Assembly (NCBI RefSeq): GCF_003795125.1
Contig: NZ_CP027783.1
Location: 1,054,001 to 1,118,000 of the forward strand
Source: Tetragenococcus osmophilus
GTDB lineage: Bacteria; Bacillota; Bacilli; Lactobacillales; Enterococcaceae
Direction: 5' to 3'
Length of the DNA stretch: 64,000 bases
Below, piece after piece: positions 51,945 through 61,554 of this stretch (positions are counted from its first letter, which is position 1; each line of letters starts with the position of its first letter). The notes under the pieces are model-generated. The model ran no database searches and was not told where the DNA came from. It saw only the letters and a list, made by a program, of their open reading frames with translations. Position numbers and translations under genes: made by a program.

Positions 51945-53078
51945 ATGTATATTAAACCTTTTGGTGTGGAGCGTTGGCTATCGAAACACGAAACAACAGT
52001 GGACTATAATTTAACCAGTACTTCCGTTATGCCGCTTTCCATTAATGAGCTATTGGAGATCACTGGAGAAAACGAAGAAAAAGTTAAAGATGATTTATTT
52101 TCTTTAAAACTAAATTATGGGGCCATTGAAGGGAGACCGGATTATCGTTTAGGGATTGCGAATCTATATCAAACATTACAAAAAGAACAAGTAATTTCCA
52201 CTAATGGCGGTGTAGGTGCCTCCCACCTTACGATGATGACTGTCATTGAACCAGGCGATCATGTAGTAGCTATACTACCTGCTTATCAACAAATTTATTC
52301 TGTACCAGAATCTATTGGTGCTCAAATGGATTATCTGTTTTTAGAAAGAACAGCAACTGGTTATCAGCTTGATTTAAATCGTTTAGCGGATTTAACAACG
52401 TCTCAAACCAAAGCAATTGTATTTAACAATCCCAACAATCCAACAGGAGACGTTATCGCTGATGACGTTTTAGAGAAAATGGTGGAAATTGCTAGAAAAA
52501 ATGATTCCTATCTTATTTGTGACGAGGCTTATCGAGGATTAACTCATCATATTGGTTTTTCAGCTTCTGTAGCTGACTTATATGAAAAAGGAATTAGTTT
52601 AGGTAGTATGTCTAAAGCGTTTGCAATGGCGGGCGTACGTTTAGGTTGGATTGCTTCGCGTGATGCAAAGTTTATGCAGGATATACATATTCATCGTGAT
52701 TATACAATGATTAGTAATGGGGGTCTTGATGAATATATCGCTGCACTTGCTTTAAAGCATAAAGCTAGGGTGCAACAACGAAATATGGCAATTACTCAGT
52801 CAAGAGCCGCTTTATTCCAAAAGTGGTTAGATACAGAACCTAAATTAAGCTATACTCCTTTTAAGGGTGGGACCGTTGCTTTACCTTATTTTGAAAGTAC
52901 TTTATCTTCAGAAGAATTTTGTGCCAAAGTTATTGAAGAAAAAAGTGTCTTATTAATGCCCGGATTTGTATTTGGTTTAGAAAAATGTTTTCGAATGGGA
53001 TATGCTCGCGAACCAGAAGAAAAAATGATAGCTGGGTTAGAGCGTGTTTCTGATTTTTTAGCAAAATTAGATAAATAA
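51945..53078 (+). CDS. Class I/II pyridoxal-phosphate aminotransferase
   Basis: A 377-residue fold-type I PLP enzyme. Cofactor contacts are visible: FNNPNNPTGDVI, ICDEAYRGL, and Schiff-base Lys224 in GSMSKAFAMAGVRLGW, with the carboxylate-binding Arg in FRMGYAREPEEK near the end. It follows glnQ by 25 bp, so it is probably in the amino-acid transport operon and acts on the imported amino acid. The exact substrate is not evident. A weak imperfect hairpin at 53079-53136 may end the transcript. Confidence 0.88.
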   Translation: MYIKPFGVERWLSKHETTVDYNLTSTSVMPLSINELLEITGENEEKVKDDLFSLKLNYGAIEGRPDYRLGIANLYQTLQKEQVISTNGGVGASHLTMMTVIEPGDHVVAILPAYQQIYSVPESIGAQMDYLFLERTATGYQLDLNRLADLTTSQTKAIVFNNPNNPTGDVIADDVLEKMVEIARKNDSYLICDEAYRGLTHHIGFSASVADLYEKGISLGSMSKAFAMAGVRLGWIASRDAKFMQDIHIHRDYTMISNGGLDEYIAALALKHKARVQQRNMAITQSRAALFQKWLDTEPKLSYTPFKGGTVALPYFESTLSSEEFCAKVIEEKSVLLMPGFVFGLEKCFRMGYAREPEEKMIAGLERVSDFLAKLDK

Positions 53079-53136
53079 AAAATGCAAGAGCTATGATATT
53101 ATCTTAAGGGTAATTAGTAGTTCCTGCGTTTTTTAT
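53079..53136 (+). terminator. Imperfect terminator hairpin after the aminotransferase
   Basis: AAAAAATGCAAGAGCTA pairs with TAGTAGTTCCTGCGTTTTTT through several mismatches and G-U pairs. The T-tract is good, but the stem is weak. Confidence 0.45.
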
Positions 53137-53266
53137 TAATAAGTGCTCATAAAAAATACATACTTGTTTAGAGAATCGAATCAAGCTATAGTGTCCTTGA
53201 AGGAAGAATGAAATGAAATAAAAAGACATACTTTTAAGGTATTTAAAGAAGAAAGGAACAATTTAT

Positions 53267-54091
53267 ATGAATCCTTCAGAAATCCAATTAGTGATGAGCG
53301 ATATCGATGGAACGATTTTAAATGATCAACATAAAATAGACGAAAATTTAGGTGAAAATATTCAAGCGATGAAAAAACGTGATATTCCCTTTATTTTAGC
53401 TTCAGCAAGATCGCCACATGGCGTTTTTCCTTTAATCAAAGAACTTGGCCTCGGTAGTATTCCACTTGCTTGTTATAATGGCGCATTGATTTTAGAAGGA
53501 AGCGAAAATAGTCACCAAACGATAATGGAACACCTATTAGATCAAGAAGAAGTGAAAGTGATATTAGAGGGGATTAAGAACAAATTTCCCAAAGTGTCTA
53601 TTAGCTTATATTCTGGAACGCAGTGGTTCGTAGATAGTCGAGATAAATGGGTGGAGATTGAAGCAGCGATTACAAACGAAACGCCGGAAGCAAGGAATTT
53701 ACAATCCTTGTTATTAGAAGATAGCTTTCCTGTCCATAAATTATTATTAATCGAAGAAGCTGAAGTTATTCAAGAATTGCATGAATTTTTAAAAACACTT
53801 CCGTTAGAGGCTAGCTCCTTTTATTTATCTAAAGATAATTACTTAGAAGTTACTTCAAAGAAAGTATCTAAAGAAAGAGCGTTAACCGAAGTTGCCAAGT
53901 ATTATGAAGTTTCTTTAGCTAATGTAATGACAATTGGAGATAATTTTAACGATATCCCAATGCTAACTTTGGCTGGACTTGGAGTGGCTATGAATAACGC
54001 ACCCCAAGAGGTCAAAGAAAGTGCGGATGTAAAAACCTATGATAATAATGAACACGGTGTCTCTCAAGCGATTCAAGATTATGTTTTATAA
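53267..54091 (+). CDS. Cof-type HAD phosphatase
   Basis: A 274-residue HAD hydrolase of the Cof/YidA type (class IIB cap). Motif I MSDIDGTIL has Asp12 and Asp14, motif II is LASARSP, and the C-terminal motif is MTIGDNFNDIPML with KERALTEVAKYY before it. Family members dephosphorylate sugar phosphates, FMN or PLP. It has its own GAAAGGA site and a 190-bp upstream gap. It converges on the transporter at 54097 with only 5 bp between them. Confidence 0.88.
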   Translation: MNPSEIQLVMSDIDGTILNDQHKIDENLGENIQAMKKRDIPFILASARSPHGVFPLIKELGLGSIPLACYNGALILEGSENSHQTIMEHLLDQEEVKVILEGIKNKFPKVSISLYSGTQWFVDSRDKWVEIEAAITNETPEARNLQSLLLEDSFPVHKLLLIEEAEVIQELHEFLKTLPLEASSFYLSKDNYLEVTSKKVSKERALTEVAKYYEVSLANVMTIGDNFNDIPMLTLAGLGVAMNNAPQEVKESADVKTYDNNEHGVSQAIQDYVL

Positions 54092-54096
54092 AAGCT

Positions 54097-55536
54097 TTAC
54101 CAAATCCCAATAAGTTTGGTCCATGCTGTTCCTACGCTAAGCCAAATAACAATATAAACGAGCCCTAAAATAAAGTTCATTTTCCACCATTCAGATTGTG
54201 TAACAAAGTTTGAACCAAAATAAATAGGTGCTGGACCGGAGGCATAGTGAGTTGTGGAACTCATTAAACTACCAAAGAACCCAAGCATAAGAGCAGCTAA
54301 TTGGCTAGGAACGCCAGCTGCTAAAGCTACGCTCAATAAGGCAGCGTACATAGCGCTAACATGAGCTGTTCCACTGGCAAAGAAATAATGGCTATAAAAA
54401 TAAATGACGCACAATAAGCATAAAACCAAGAACCAGTTCATATTACCTAAATTAGCAACGATTAACTCACTAAACCAAGGAATAAAACCTAATTCATTTA
54501 GTTGAGTAGCCATCATAACTAAGATAGAAAACCAGGTTAATGTGTTCCAAGCGCCGGTTTCTTTTAAGACATCTTGCCAGTTTAAAACACCGGTTATTAG
54601 CAATAAGGCTAATGCAATAAATGCTGTTAACGTAGCATCAATACCGGTTAAACTGCTCGTCATCCAGGAAATGAGGGCTAGAGCAAAAATGGTGGTCATC
54701 ATTTTTTCTGGAAGTGAAAATTTTCCCATATCTTTTAATTGCTTATTAGCCCATTGTTTAGCGTTGGGCGTCTCTTTAATTTTTGGCGGATATATTTTAT
54801 AAATCAGAAATGGAATGATGATTAAAGAAATAATTCCTGGCACTAAAGCAGCTAAAAACCACGTCAACCAGTTAATATTGATACCCGCATTACTAGCAAA
54901 AGCTTGTGCTAATGGATTTCCAGCCATCGCCGTCAAAAACATGGCGGAGGTAATAATATCCCCATGAAATTCTGTGAATATCAAAAAAGCACCCATATCT
55001 TTACGCGTTTCATCGTTTGGGTTGGAATGGAACGCATCTGCTAAGGATTTAATAATTGGATAAATTACACCACCAGCGCGTGCTGTATTGCTTGGCGTTG
55101 CTGGAGCTAAAACTAAATCAACACCGATGATTGAATAAGCTAGCTGTAATGTTCTTTTGCCAAATAAGGAAACGAAATTAAGCGCAATACGTCTTCCAAG
55201 TCCTGTTTTAATAAAACCACGCGAAATAAAAAAAGCCATCGCAATCAACCAAATACTACTATTACCAAAACCAGCGACTGCTGTATCAATGTCGATAACT
55301 TTTGTTAAAGTCGCCGCAACAAAACCAATAATAGAGACAGCTCCAATGGGCAAAGGTTGAGTAATACAGCCTACAATTGTAGCGACAAAAATGGCAAACA
55401 TTTGCCACGCTGAAGCGGATAAATCTTCTGGACGTAATGGCGTGCAGGACCATAAAACGATCCCCACAAGCACTGGCCATAAAAATTTCTTGTATTGATC
55501 TTTACTTAATAACAACGACAAACTTCCTTCTTTCAA
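54097..55536 (-). CDS. DASS-family dicarboxylate/anion transporter (CitT/SodiT1 type)
   Basis: A 479-residue integral membrane protein with about 12 helices. It has the divalent anion:sodium symporter features: the SNTARAGGVIYPI motif (SNT) near residue 150, TEFHGDI, and the second half with the SSTTHYASGPAPIYFG motif. It likely exchanges or imports C4/C5 dicarboxylates or citrate, as 2-oxoglutarate/malate translocators do. It is expressed alone from a 240-bp AT-rich gap shared with the AI-2E family gene. Confidence 0.9.
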   Translation of the reverse strand: MKEGSLSLLLSKDQYKKFLWPVLVGIVLWSCTPLRPEDLSASAWQMFAIFVATIVGCITQPLPIGAVSIIGFVAATLTKVIDIDTAVAGFGNSSIWLIAMAFFISRGFIKTGLGRRIALNFVSLFGKRTLQLAYSIIGVDLVLAPATPSNTARAGGVIYPIIKSLADAFHSNPNDETRKDMGAFLIFTEFHGDIITSAMFLTAMAGNPLAQAFASNAGININWLTWFLAALVPGIISLIIIPFLIYKIYPPKIKETPNAKQWANKQLKDMGKFSLPEKMMTTIFALALISWMTSSLTGIDATLTAFIALALLLITGVLNWQDVLKETGAWNTLTWFSILVMMATQLNELGFIPWFSELIVANLGNMNWFLVLCLLCVIYFYSHYFFASGTAHVSAMYAALLSVALAAGVPSQLAALMLGFFGSLMSSTTHYASGPAPIYFGSNFVTQSEWWKMNFILGLVYIVIWLSVGTAWTKLIGIW

Positions 55537-55776
55537 ATAAAATTTTTCCTTTTAAAATCAATATAACACTTTTTAATGTTACATTTAATTATAAGGATGG
55601 GTAAAATTTTTATATTAAAAAATAAACTCTGTCTTTCTGTAAATAGAACTACTACTTATTCTTATGAATTTATAGGCTTATTATGTTATGGTTTTTGAAA
55701 GTAGTAGCAATTATTTATCTGATAAAAAACACCACACTAAAAAATTCTCTGTTTTTAATTAAAAGGAGTGCAAAGG

Positions 55777-57030
55777 ATGAAAAATACGCGTTGGATTAAG
55801 TTTCTTGGCGGAAGCAACGTTTTATATACTATTACGGTCGGTTTATTGTTATGTATTTTTATCATTACAATGACCAAACTCGATTTTATTTTTGGAACAT
55901 TAGCAGTTATCATTTCTAATATTCTTATGCCAGTTATTATTGCCTTGTTGCTTTATTATTTATTTAACCCGGCAATCGACTTTATGGAAAGGCATAAGAT
56001 CAAAAGAGTTTGGGGGATTGTTATCCTATATACCAGTGTTCTTTTATTGTTGGGAGGCGGCGTTGTTCTTGTCATTCCCTTATTAGAAAATCAAATTTCA
56101 ACATTAACTGAAACATTTCCTCTTTTTATAGATAACTTTATTGATTTTGTCAAAACTTTTGTCGATGATTTTTCTGGTAACGAAATCGCGGATAATGTCA
56201 TTTCTCAAGTCGAAGGATTTGTCGATAGTTTCAGTGCGGATATAGGAAATTATGTATCAGAAGGACTTACCCGATTTTCTTCCGTAGTTACTAGTATTAC
56301 GAGTGTAGTAATGACTATTGTGATTGCCCCTATTATTCTGTTTTTCTTATTAAAAGATGCTGAAAAATTTACAAACGGGGTATTAGCCGTAACGCCTCCT
56401 AAATGGCGGGCGGATTTGATCCGTGTAGCGACTGAGATCAATGTTAAAGTAGGTTCATATATAAAAGGGCAACTAGTTATTGCAGTGGCAAATGGTGTGA
56501 TGATATTTATAGGTTTTACAATTATAGGACTAGAGTATAGTGGTATTCTAGGCCTTGCCGGAGGGATCTTATCTCTTGTACCTTATATTGGCCCAACGTT
56601 AACATTTATCCCGGCCCTTATTATTGCGTTACTTACTTCATGGACCGAAGTGTTTTTACTGATTGTGGTCTGGATTGTGGTTCAATTTGTGGAAGGAAAT
56701 TTTGTCGAACCGAATATCATGGGAAGACAGTTAAATATCCATCCTTTAACCATTATTATTATTTTACTCATTATGGGAGATTTATTAGGCTTATTTGGAC
56801 TTGTTTTTGGTGTTCCTATTTACGCCATTTTGCGAGTGATCGTCAATTATATTTTCCAAAAATTCAAATTGCGTTATAACAAATACTATGGCGATGTAGC
56901 TGGAAGGTATCACATTGATACATCTGAGATTACCGATTTTGGCGACGATAATATATACGAGGCTAGAGATAAATTAGTTGAAGAATTAGTCGAAGAACGA
57001 AAAAGTGAGCCTAAAAAAAAGCATAAATAA
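55777..57030 (+). CDS. AI-2E/PerM-family transporter
   Basis: A 417-residue membrane protein with about seven or eight helices and the family motif GGILSLVPYIGPTLTFIPA followed by FVEGNFVEPNIMGRQLNIHPL. Family members include the AI-2 exporter TqsA and sodium/proton antiporters important for salt or pH tolerance. A role in halotolerance is possible, but not shown by sequence. ATG 55777 sits eight bases from AAGGAG; the GTG at 55768 overlaps that site. The C-terminal tail is basic and cytoplasmic. Confidence 0.87.
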   Translation: MKNTRWIKFLGGSNVLYTITVGLLLCIFIITMTKLDFIFGTLAVIISNILMPVIIALLLYYLFNPAIDFMERHKIKRVWGIVILYTSVLLLLGGGVVLVIPLLENQISTLTETFPLFIDNFIDFVKTFVDDFSGNEIADNVISQVEGFVDSFSADIGNYVSEGLTRFSSVVTSITSVVMTIVIAPIILFFLLKDAEKFTNGVLAVTPPKWRADLIRVATEINVKVGSYIKGQLVIAVANGVMIFIGFTIIGLEYSGILGLAGGILSLVPYIGPTLTFIPALIIALLTSWTEVFLLIVVWIVVQFVEGNFVEPNIMGRQLNIHPLTIIIILLIMGDLLGLFGLVFGVPIYAILRVIVNYIFQKFKLRYNKYYGDVAGRYHIDTSEITDFGDDNIYEARDKLVEELVEERKSEPKKKHK

Positions 57031-57118
57031 CTATTCAAAGTGTAATCAATTGTTGTGTCGTGTTAGTATTATATGTAAATAAAGGGTTTTTAAATTTTAT
57101 ATACAGGAGAGAAAAATC

Positions 57119-57946
57119 GTGAAATTAATTTCGTGGAATATTGATTCTTTAAATGCTGCTTTAACAAGTGATTCAAATCGAGCTCAATTATCAAGAGACG
57201 TTTTAGATACGATCAGTGAATACGATGCAGATGTTATTGCTATACAAGAGACTAAATTATCTGCTAAAGGACCTACTCAAAAGCATATGGATATTTTAGC
57301 GGAAAGACTGCCAGATTATAAGATTGCTTGGCGAAGCTCAGAAGAACCCGCTCGTAAGTCTTATGCTGGCACGATGTTTTTATATAAAAATACGCTTAAA
57401 CCAACGATTACTTTCCCAGAAATCGGCGCTCCTGACACTATGGATCAAGAAGGACGTATAATCACATTGGAATTTCCCAACTGTTTTGTGACCCAAGTTT
57501 ATACGCCAAACGCCGGTGGTAATTTAGATCGTTTAGAAAAGCGGCAAGTTTGGGATGAAAAATATAAAGACTATTTAGTTGCCTTAGATGAACAAAAACC
57601 AGTGATTGCTTCTGGTGATTACAATGTGGCTCATACAGAAATTGACTTGGCTCATCCTGATAGGAATCATTTTTCAGCCGGATTTACAGATGAAGAGCGT
57701 ACCAATTTTACGACATTGTTAAATAATGGCTTTGCGGACACATTTCGCTCCGTTCATGGTGATATTGAAGGGCACTATTCATGGTGGGGACAACGTGTAA
57801 AAACGAGTAAAATTAATAATTCTGGTTGGAGAATTGATTACTTTTTAGTTAGTGACCGTTTAAAAAGCCAAGTAATCACTTCTGAAATGATCGATTCAGG
57901 AAAAAGACAAGACCATACACCTATTTTCTTGGAAGTTGATGTGTAA
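57119..57946 (+). CDS. exoA: Exodeoxyribonuclease III / AP endonuclease
   Basis: A 275-residue exonuclease-III-family enzyme of base-excision repair. Visible active-site motifs are SWNIDSLNA (Asn), IQETKLS (metal Glu), YTPNAGG, GDYNVAHTEIDL, WWGQR and the catalytic HTP-like DHTPIF. GTG start behind AGGAGAG. Its length is usual. It is terminated by a hairpin before the nucleoside hydrolase. Confidence 0.95.
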   Translation: MKLISWNIDSLNAALTSDSNRAQLSRDVLDTISEYDADVIAIQETKLSAKGPTQKHMDILAERLPDYKIAWRSSEEPARKSYAGTMFLYKNTLKPTITFPEIGAPDTMDQEGRIITLEFPNCFVTQVYTPNAGGNLDRLEKRQVWDEKYKDYLVALDEQKPVIASGDYNVAHTEIDLAHPDRNHFSAGFTDEERTNFTTLLNNGFADTFRSVHGDIEGHYSWWGQRVKTSKINNSGWRIDYFLVSDRLKSQVITSEMIDSGKRQDHTPIFLEVDV

Positions 57947-57974
57947 GTAGTGTAAGAAAAATACTTAAAGCTGA

Positions 57975-58021
57975 TATAGAAGAGTGTAAAAATTTTATTT
58001 CTTGCATTCTTCTATATTTTT
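57975..58021 (+). terminator. Terminator of exoA
   Basis: A hairpin ATAGAAGAGTG / CATTCTTCTAT with a T-rich tail, ending just before the next ribosome binding site. Confidence 0.75.
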
Positions 58022-58044
58022 GAATGAAGAAGGTGAATGTCAAA

Positions 58045-58941
58045 ATGAAAGCCCTACTTGATACGGATATTGGTGGAGATATTGATGACGCACTTTGTTT
58101 AGCTTATTTGTTAAACGAACCTAAATGTGAATTATTAGGGGTTTCTACTGTATGTGGTAATAGCGAGGAGCGCGCTTCTATTGCAGATGCTATTTGTAAA
58201 AGCGCGGGAAAAGATATTGATATCGTGGCGGGTTTTGATACGACTTTACAACCAATTCCAATTTATCCAACACCGGATGGAGCAGCGGCGCTTAAAAGAT
58301 GGTCGCATGATGACTTTATTAAACAAGACCCAGTGGCGTTTTTGTATAATAAAATTCAAGATAATCCTCATGAAGTTGTATTACTTGGCATTGGAAATAT
58401 GACTAATATAGCGATGTTATTTCAACAACACCCCGAAGTCCAGTCGTTATTAAAAGGGGTCTATCTTATGAATGGGTATTTTGGCTCAGAAAAATTGCCA
58501 GACCCAACCTGGAATTGGAACTCTTGGGCAGACCCTCTAGCCTCTAAGATAACGTTTGAAGCTATTATTTCTGATTTTCGCGTTTTCCCTTTAGAAGTTA
58601 CTGAGCAACTCACGATCCCTGCTACAAAGGCCAAAGAAATTTTTAAAGAAGATAACAAACTTATAAATGCCGTACTAGATTTTGGTGGACCATGGTTAGA
58701 AAGTTCAGAACAATTAACTTTACATGATCCATTAGTAGCCGTAGCTTTGTTTCACCCAGAGATTTGTAGTTATGAGAAAGGGACTGTGACAGTTGAAACA
58801 GAGGTGGAGGCTACTATGGGAGAAACTGCCTTTTCTTTAGATAATTTAGGAAACGTAAAAGTTGCTAAAACAGTAGATAAAAAAGAGTTTTATCAGATTT
58901 TATTTAGTCACTTACATGGCGAAAGTTTTCGAGAAAGTTAG
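58045..58941 (+). CDS. Inosine-uridine preferring nucleoside hydrolase family
   Basis: A 298-residue N-ribohydrolase that splits nucleosides to base and ribose. The calcium-binding signature DTDIGGDIDDAL (Asp6, Asp8, Asp12, Asp14, Asp15) and the C-terminal HDPLVAVAL motif are present, with NSWADPLAS in the middle. ATG 58045 is preferred over 58024 because the AAGGTGA site lies between them. It likely serves nucleoside salvage. Two hairpins separate it from the convergent membrane-protein gene. Confidence 0.9.
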   Translation: MKALLDTDIGGDIDDALCLAYLLNEPKCELLGVSTVCGNSEERASIADAICKSAGKDIDIVAGFDTTLQPIPIYPTPDGAAALKRWSHDDFIKQDPVAFLYNKIQDNPHEVVLLGIGNMTNIAMLFQQHPEVQSLLKGVYLMNGYFGSEKLPDPTWNWNSWADPLASKITFEAIISDFRVFPLEVTEQLTIPATKAKEIFKEDNKLINAVLDFGGPWLESSEQLTLHDPLVAVALFHPEICSYEKGTVTVETEVEATMGETAFSLDNLGNVKVAKTVDKKEFYQILFSHLHGESFRES

Positions 58942-58960
58942 GGAAAAATGTTTAAAAAGA

Positions 58961-59027
58961 AGGGAAGTGTAAGAAACTAGCCTTCTTTTCATACAAAATG
59001 AAGGGAGGTATAGCGTGCTTACCTTCT
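58961..59027. terminator. Paired terminator hairpins between convergent genes
   Basis: AAGAAGG/CCTTCTTTT (58961-58990) is followed by GAAGGGAGGTA / TACCTTC (59001-59025), serving both strands. Confidence 0.6.
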
Positions 59028-59840
59028 TTAGTTTTGTTTTTTAAAATTAATGAAAATTATCAAACTTTGCAATACTAAACCAATTATTAAAGCGATGGCA
59101 ACACCTAATCTTATATTTTCTATAGTGAAAGTCTCGTATAAAATGTTCGTTCTGGTGATAATGCCGCTTATTGCTGAGATTAATATTAATGGAACGAGGG
59201 ATGACCATAGTTTTTTATCATCAACGTTATAAAATAGATAAGTTAAACCAGCTAGTATAAGACCAATGAGAGCTATTCCTACAACTCCATTTAGTTGGAT
59301 TTTCCAAGGAGTAGATAACCAAATTTGTAGTCCTACGCCAATGGTTAAGCTTAAAGCCACTAGAGAGTAAACGCTTATTTTTCGTATTTTTGATTGATAA
59401 TAATAAACAGAATAACCTAAAAGGTGTAACGTGAATAATGCAAAAAAAGATATATAAATGCTAGTGATTAAAAACTTTCCTATGTCGAAATCTTCTCCAG
59501 GAAAAACTAATTCAGGTAGTGATGTAAATAACCAAAAAGCACCTATGCCATAAAAAATAATTTTGAGTGTACTGACTAAGTCGAAAGATAGCTGATGAAT
59601 AATGTCATCTGCAATTTGCTTAGGATTTTTACCAAAATATTCCTCTGCTGTACGACCGTCATTTTGAGCTTCCAAAATATCTTGAAGGATTTCTAAGAGT
59701 AACTGCTCTGAAGTCTGCTCGTCTCGAAATAGACTCATCGCGCGTACGTAAACAAGCAAATTTTCATAGTATTTTTTATTTGGTTTTGTTAAAAAGTATT
59801 GTAAGTTGTTATTTTCCGCAATAATTTCCTTTGTCGTCAT
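59028..59840 (-). CDS. DUF1129-family membrane protein
   Basis: A 270-residue protein. The N-terminal soluble helical part, with NKKYYENLLVYVRAMSLFRDE and LLEILQDILEAQNDGRTAEEYFGKNP, is typical of DUF1129 proteins of lactic acid bacteria. About six membrane helices follow. The gene starts within the PadR gene (32-bp overlap), so the two are translationally coupled. Such PadR/DUF1129 pairs are common; the membrane protein may be a sensor or the target of PadR control. Its function is unknown. Confidence 0.85.
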   Translation of the reverse strand: MTTKEIIAENNNLQYFLTKPNKKYYENLLVYVRAMSLFRDEQTSEQLLLEILQDILEAQNDGRTAEEYFGKNPKQIADDIIHQLSFDLVSTLKIIFYGIGAFWLFTSLPELVFPGEDFDIGKFLITSIYISFFALFTLHLLGYSVYYYQSKIRKISVYSLVALSLTIGVGLQIWLSTPWKIQLNGVVGIALIGLILAGLTYLFYNVDDKKLWSSLVPLILISAISGIITRTNILYETFTIENIRLGVAIALIIGLVLQSLIIFINFKKQN

Positions 59841-60174
59841 CGAATTCAGTCCTTTCTATTAGTTGATCTACATTCGTTTTTAAGGTTTTCCATTGCTCTA
59901 AAAAAGCGTCTTTTTCTGTTGTTCCTTTTTTTGTAAGGGAATAATACTTTCTTTTTGGACCGTTATCGGAAGGACGCATATTTCCAATAATCAATCCCCT
60001 TTTTTCTAAAGATAACAGCAAGGGATAAATGGTTCCTTTTGAAATTTCAGTAAAACCAAATTGCTCTAATTGCTCACTCAATTTATAACCGTACAGCTCT
60101 TCTTTGGAAAGTAAAAGAAGAATACATCCTGTTAATGTACCTTTAAGCATTTGTGAACTAACTTTATTTTCCAT
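59809..60174 (-). CDS. PadR-family transcriptional regulator
   Basis: A 121-residue PadR regulator with a winged helix (LKGTLTGCILLLLSKEELYGYKLSEQL...EISKGTIYPLLLSLEKRGLI) and a short C-terminal dimer helix, the small PadR-s2 subtype. The ATG follows AAGGAGATGAATA. A perfect 17-bp palindrome lies 20 bp upstream, suggesting that it represses its own operon with the DUF1129 gene. Confidence 0.92.
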   Translation of the reverse strand: MENKVSSQMLKGTLTGCILLLLSKEELYGYKLSEQLEQFGFTEISKGTIYPLLLSLEKRGLIIGNMRPSDNGPKRKYYSLTKKGTTEKDAFLEQWKTLKTNVDQLIERTEFDDDKGNYCGK

Positions 60175-60193
60175 TATTCATCTCCTTGCCGGT

Positions 60194-60210
60194 AACTTGT
60201 TTAACAAGTT
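60194..60210. promoter_or_regulatory. Perfect palindrome, candidate PadR operator
   Basis: AACTTGTT-T-AACAAGTT, 8-bp arms with one central base, 20 bp before the PadR start codon, where a transcription start would lie. Confidence 0.65.
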
Positions 60211-60362
60211 AATGGTAATTTATGTTTAGTAGCATGTAAAGCATATTACTAAAAAAACATTAAATAAGAATAAAAATAACGAGAGAAACACTTTATTTCT
60301 AGCGAAAACTCATTTTATATTTTCATGTAAATAATAGCTATTTGCTGAAAGTATAGTTTGTT

Positions 60363-60390
60363 TTGACGAATAGGTTATTAATGATAGAAT
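60363..60390 (+). promoter_or_regulatory. Promoter of the esterase gene
   Basis: TTGACG (60363-60368), 16 bp, TAGAAT (60385-60390), about 55 bp before the start codon. Confidence 0.6.
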
Positions 60391-60444
60391 CATGTTATAA
60401 AAACAAAGATAAAAGAATTTAATAACCTTTAGGAGGGCTTTGCC

Positions 60445-61395
60445 ATGACTGAACGTATTTCGTTAGAAAAAGCTGCGATTGATTTTAGTGAAGAAAATGC
60501 AGCACATCCACGTATTTACGAGGTGCCACCTACAGAAGGACGCGATTTATTAGAACGAGTCCAAGAATCTGCAATAGAAAAAATGGAGGTGGATATAGAA
60601 GATCGGTTATTGGATACAGGAAAATGGGAGAAAATTAATGTCCGCTTTTTAAGACCTAAAGGAAATACGGAAGACTTACCTGTTATTTACTATGTTCATG
60701 GAGCTGGTTGGGTTTTTGGAAGTGCTAAAACGCACGATAAATTAGTTCGAGAATTAGCCGTACGGACTAATTCTATTGTAGTCTTTCCAGAATATAGTCG
60801 TTCGCCAGAGGCAAAGTATCCGACGGCTATTGAACAAAATTACGCAATATTGCAACAGTTACCTGAACTAGCAAAAGAAAAGGGAATGGATACTAAGCGA
60901 ATTACTATCGTAGGTGATTCTGTAGGGGGGAATATGTCAACAGTTATAACGATTATGACAAAACAACGTAATGGCATACCCATTCAGCAACAAGTTTTGT
61001 ATTATCCAGTAACAGATGCAAGCTTTGATACGGAATCTTATAGTCAATTTGCAGAAGGATACTACCTAACTAAAGAAGGAATGCAATGGTTCTGGGATCA
61101 ATATACGACAAACGAATCTGAAAGGAACGAAATTACCGCTTCACCTTTAAAAGCAAACGAAGAAGTGCTTAAAGGTTTACCCAAAGCTTTCATTTTGACA
61201 GCTGAGGCAGATGTTTTGCGTGATGAAGGTGAAGCTTATGCACGTAAATTACGAGACGCAGGTGTAGAAGTCACTCAAGTGCGCTTTCAAGGAATCATCC
61301 ATGATTTTGTTATGATAAATTCAATGGATCAGACAAATGCTGCTCGGGCAGCGATGGATTTATCTACAGAGTGGATCAATAAACAGAACAAATAG
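60445..61395 (+). CDS. Alpha/beta hydrolase, hormone-sensitive-lipase type esterase
   Basis: A 316-residue esterase. The oxyanion motif is HGAGW (HGGGW in relatives), the nucleophile Ser159 lies in GDSVGGN, the acid Asp lies in EADVLRDEG and His286 in GIIHDF. This fits the HSL (type IV lipase) family, hydrolysing short-chain esters. AGGAGGG precedes the ATG. It is transcribed alone and ends at a bidirectional hairpin. The natural substrate is unknown. Confidence 0.92.
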   Translation: MTERISLEKAAIDFSEENAAHPRIYEVPPTEGRDLLERVQESAIEKMEVDIEDRLLDTGKWEKINVRFLRPKGNTEDLPVIYYVHGAGWVFGSAKTHDKLVRELAVRTNSIVVFPEYSRSPEAKYPTAIEQNYAILQQLPELAKEKGMDTKRITIVGDSVGGNMSTVITIMTKQRNGIPIQQQVLYYPVTDASFDTESYSQFAEGYYLTKEGMQWFWDQYTTNESERNEITASPLKANEEVLKGLPKAFILTAEADVLRDEGEAYARKLRDAGVEVTQVRFQGIIHDFVMINSMDQTNAARAAMDLSTEWINKQNK

Positions 61396-61453
61396 GATAA
61401 AAAACCGAGAACTAACTTTTTAAGAAGGGCTTAATTCTGTTAAACCAACATAT

Positions 61454-61500
61454 TAAAAAAGATCACGTTTTGCTTTATAAAGCAGAAAGTGATCTTTTTT
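61454..61500. terminator. Bidirectional terminator after the esterase
   Basis: A hairpin AAAAAAGATCAC...TTTTGC / GCAGAAAGTGATCTTTTTT between converging genes. Confidence 0.85.
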
Positions 61501-61554
61501 AGTCTAGTAGAAAATTGAGATTTTAAGGTAAATGAAATTTTCTTTTTGTTTTTA

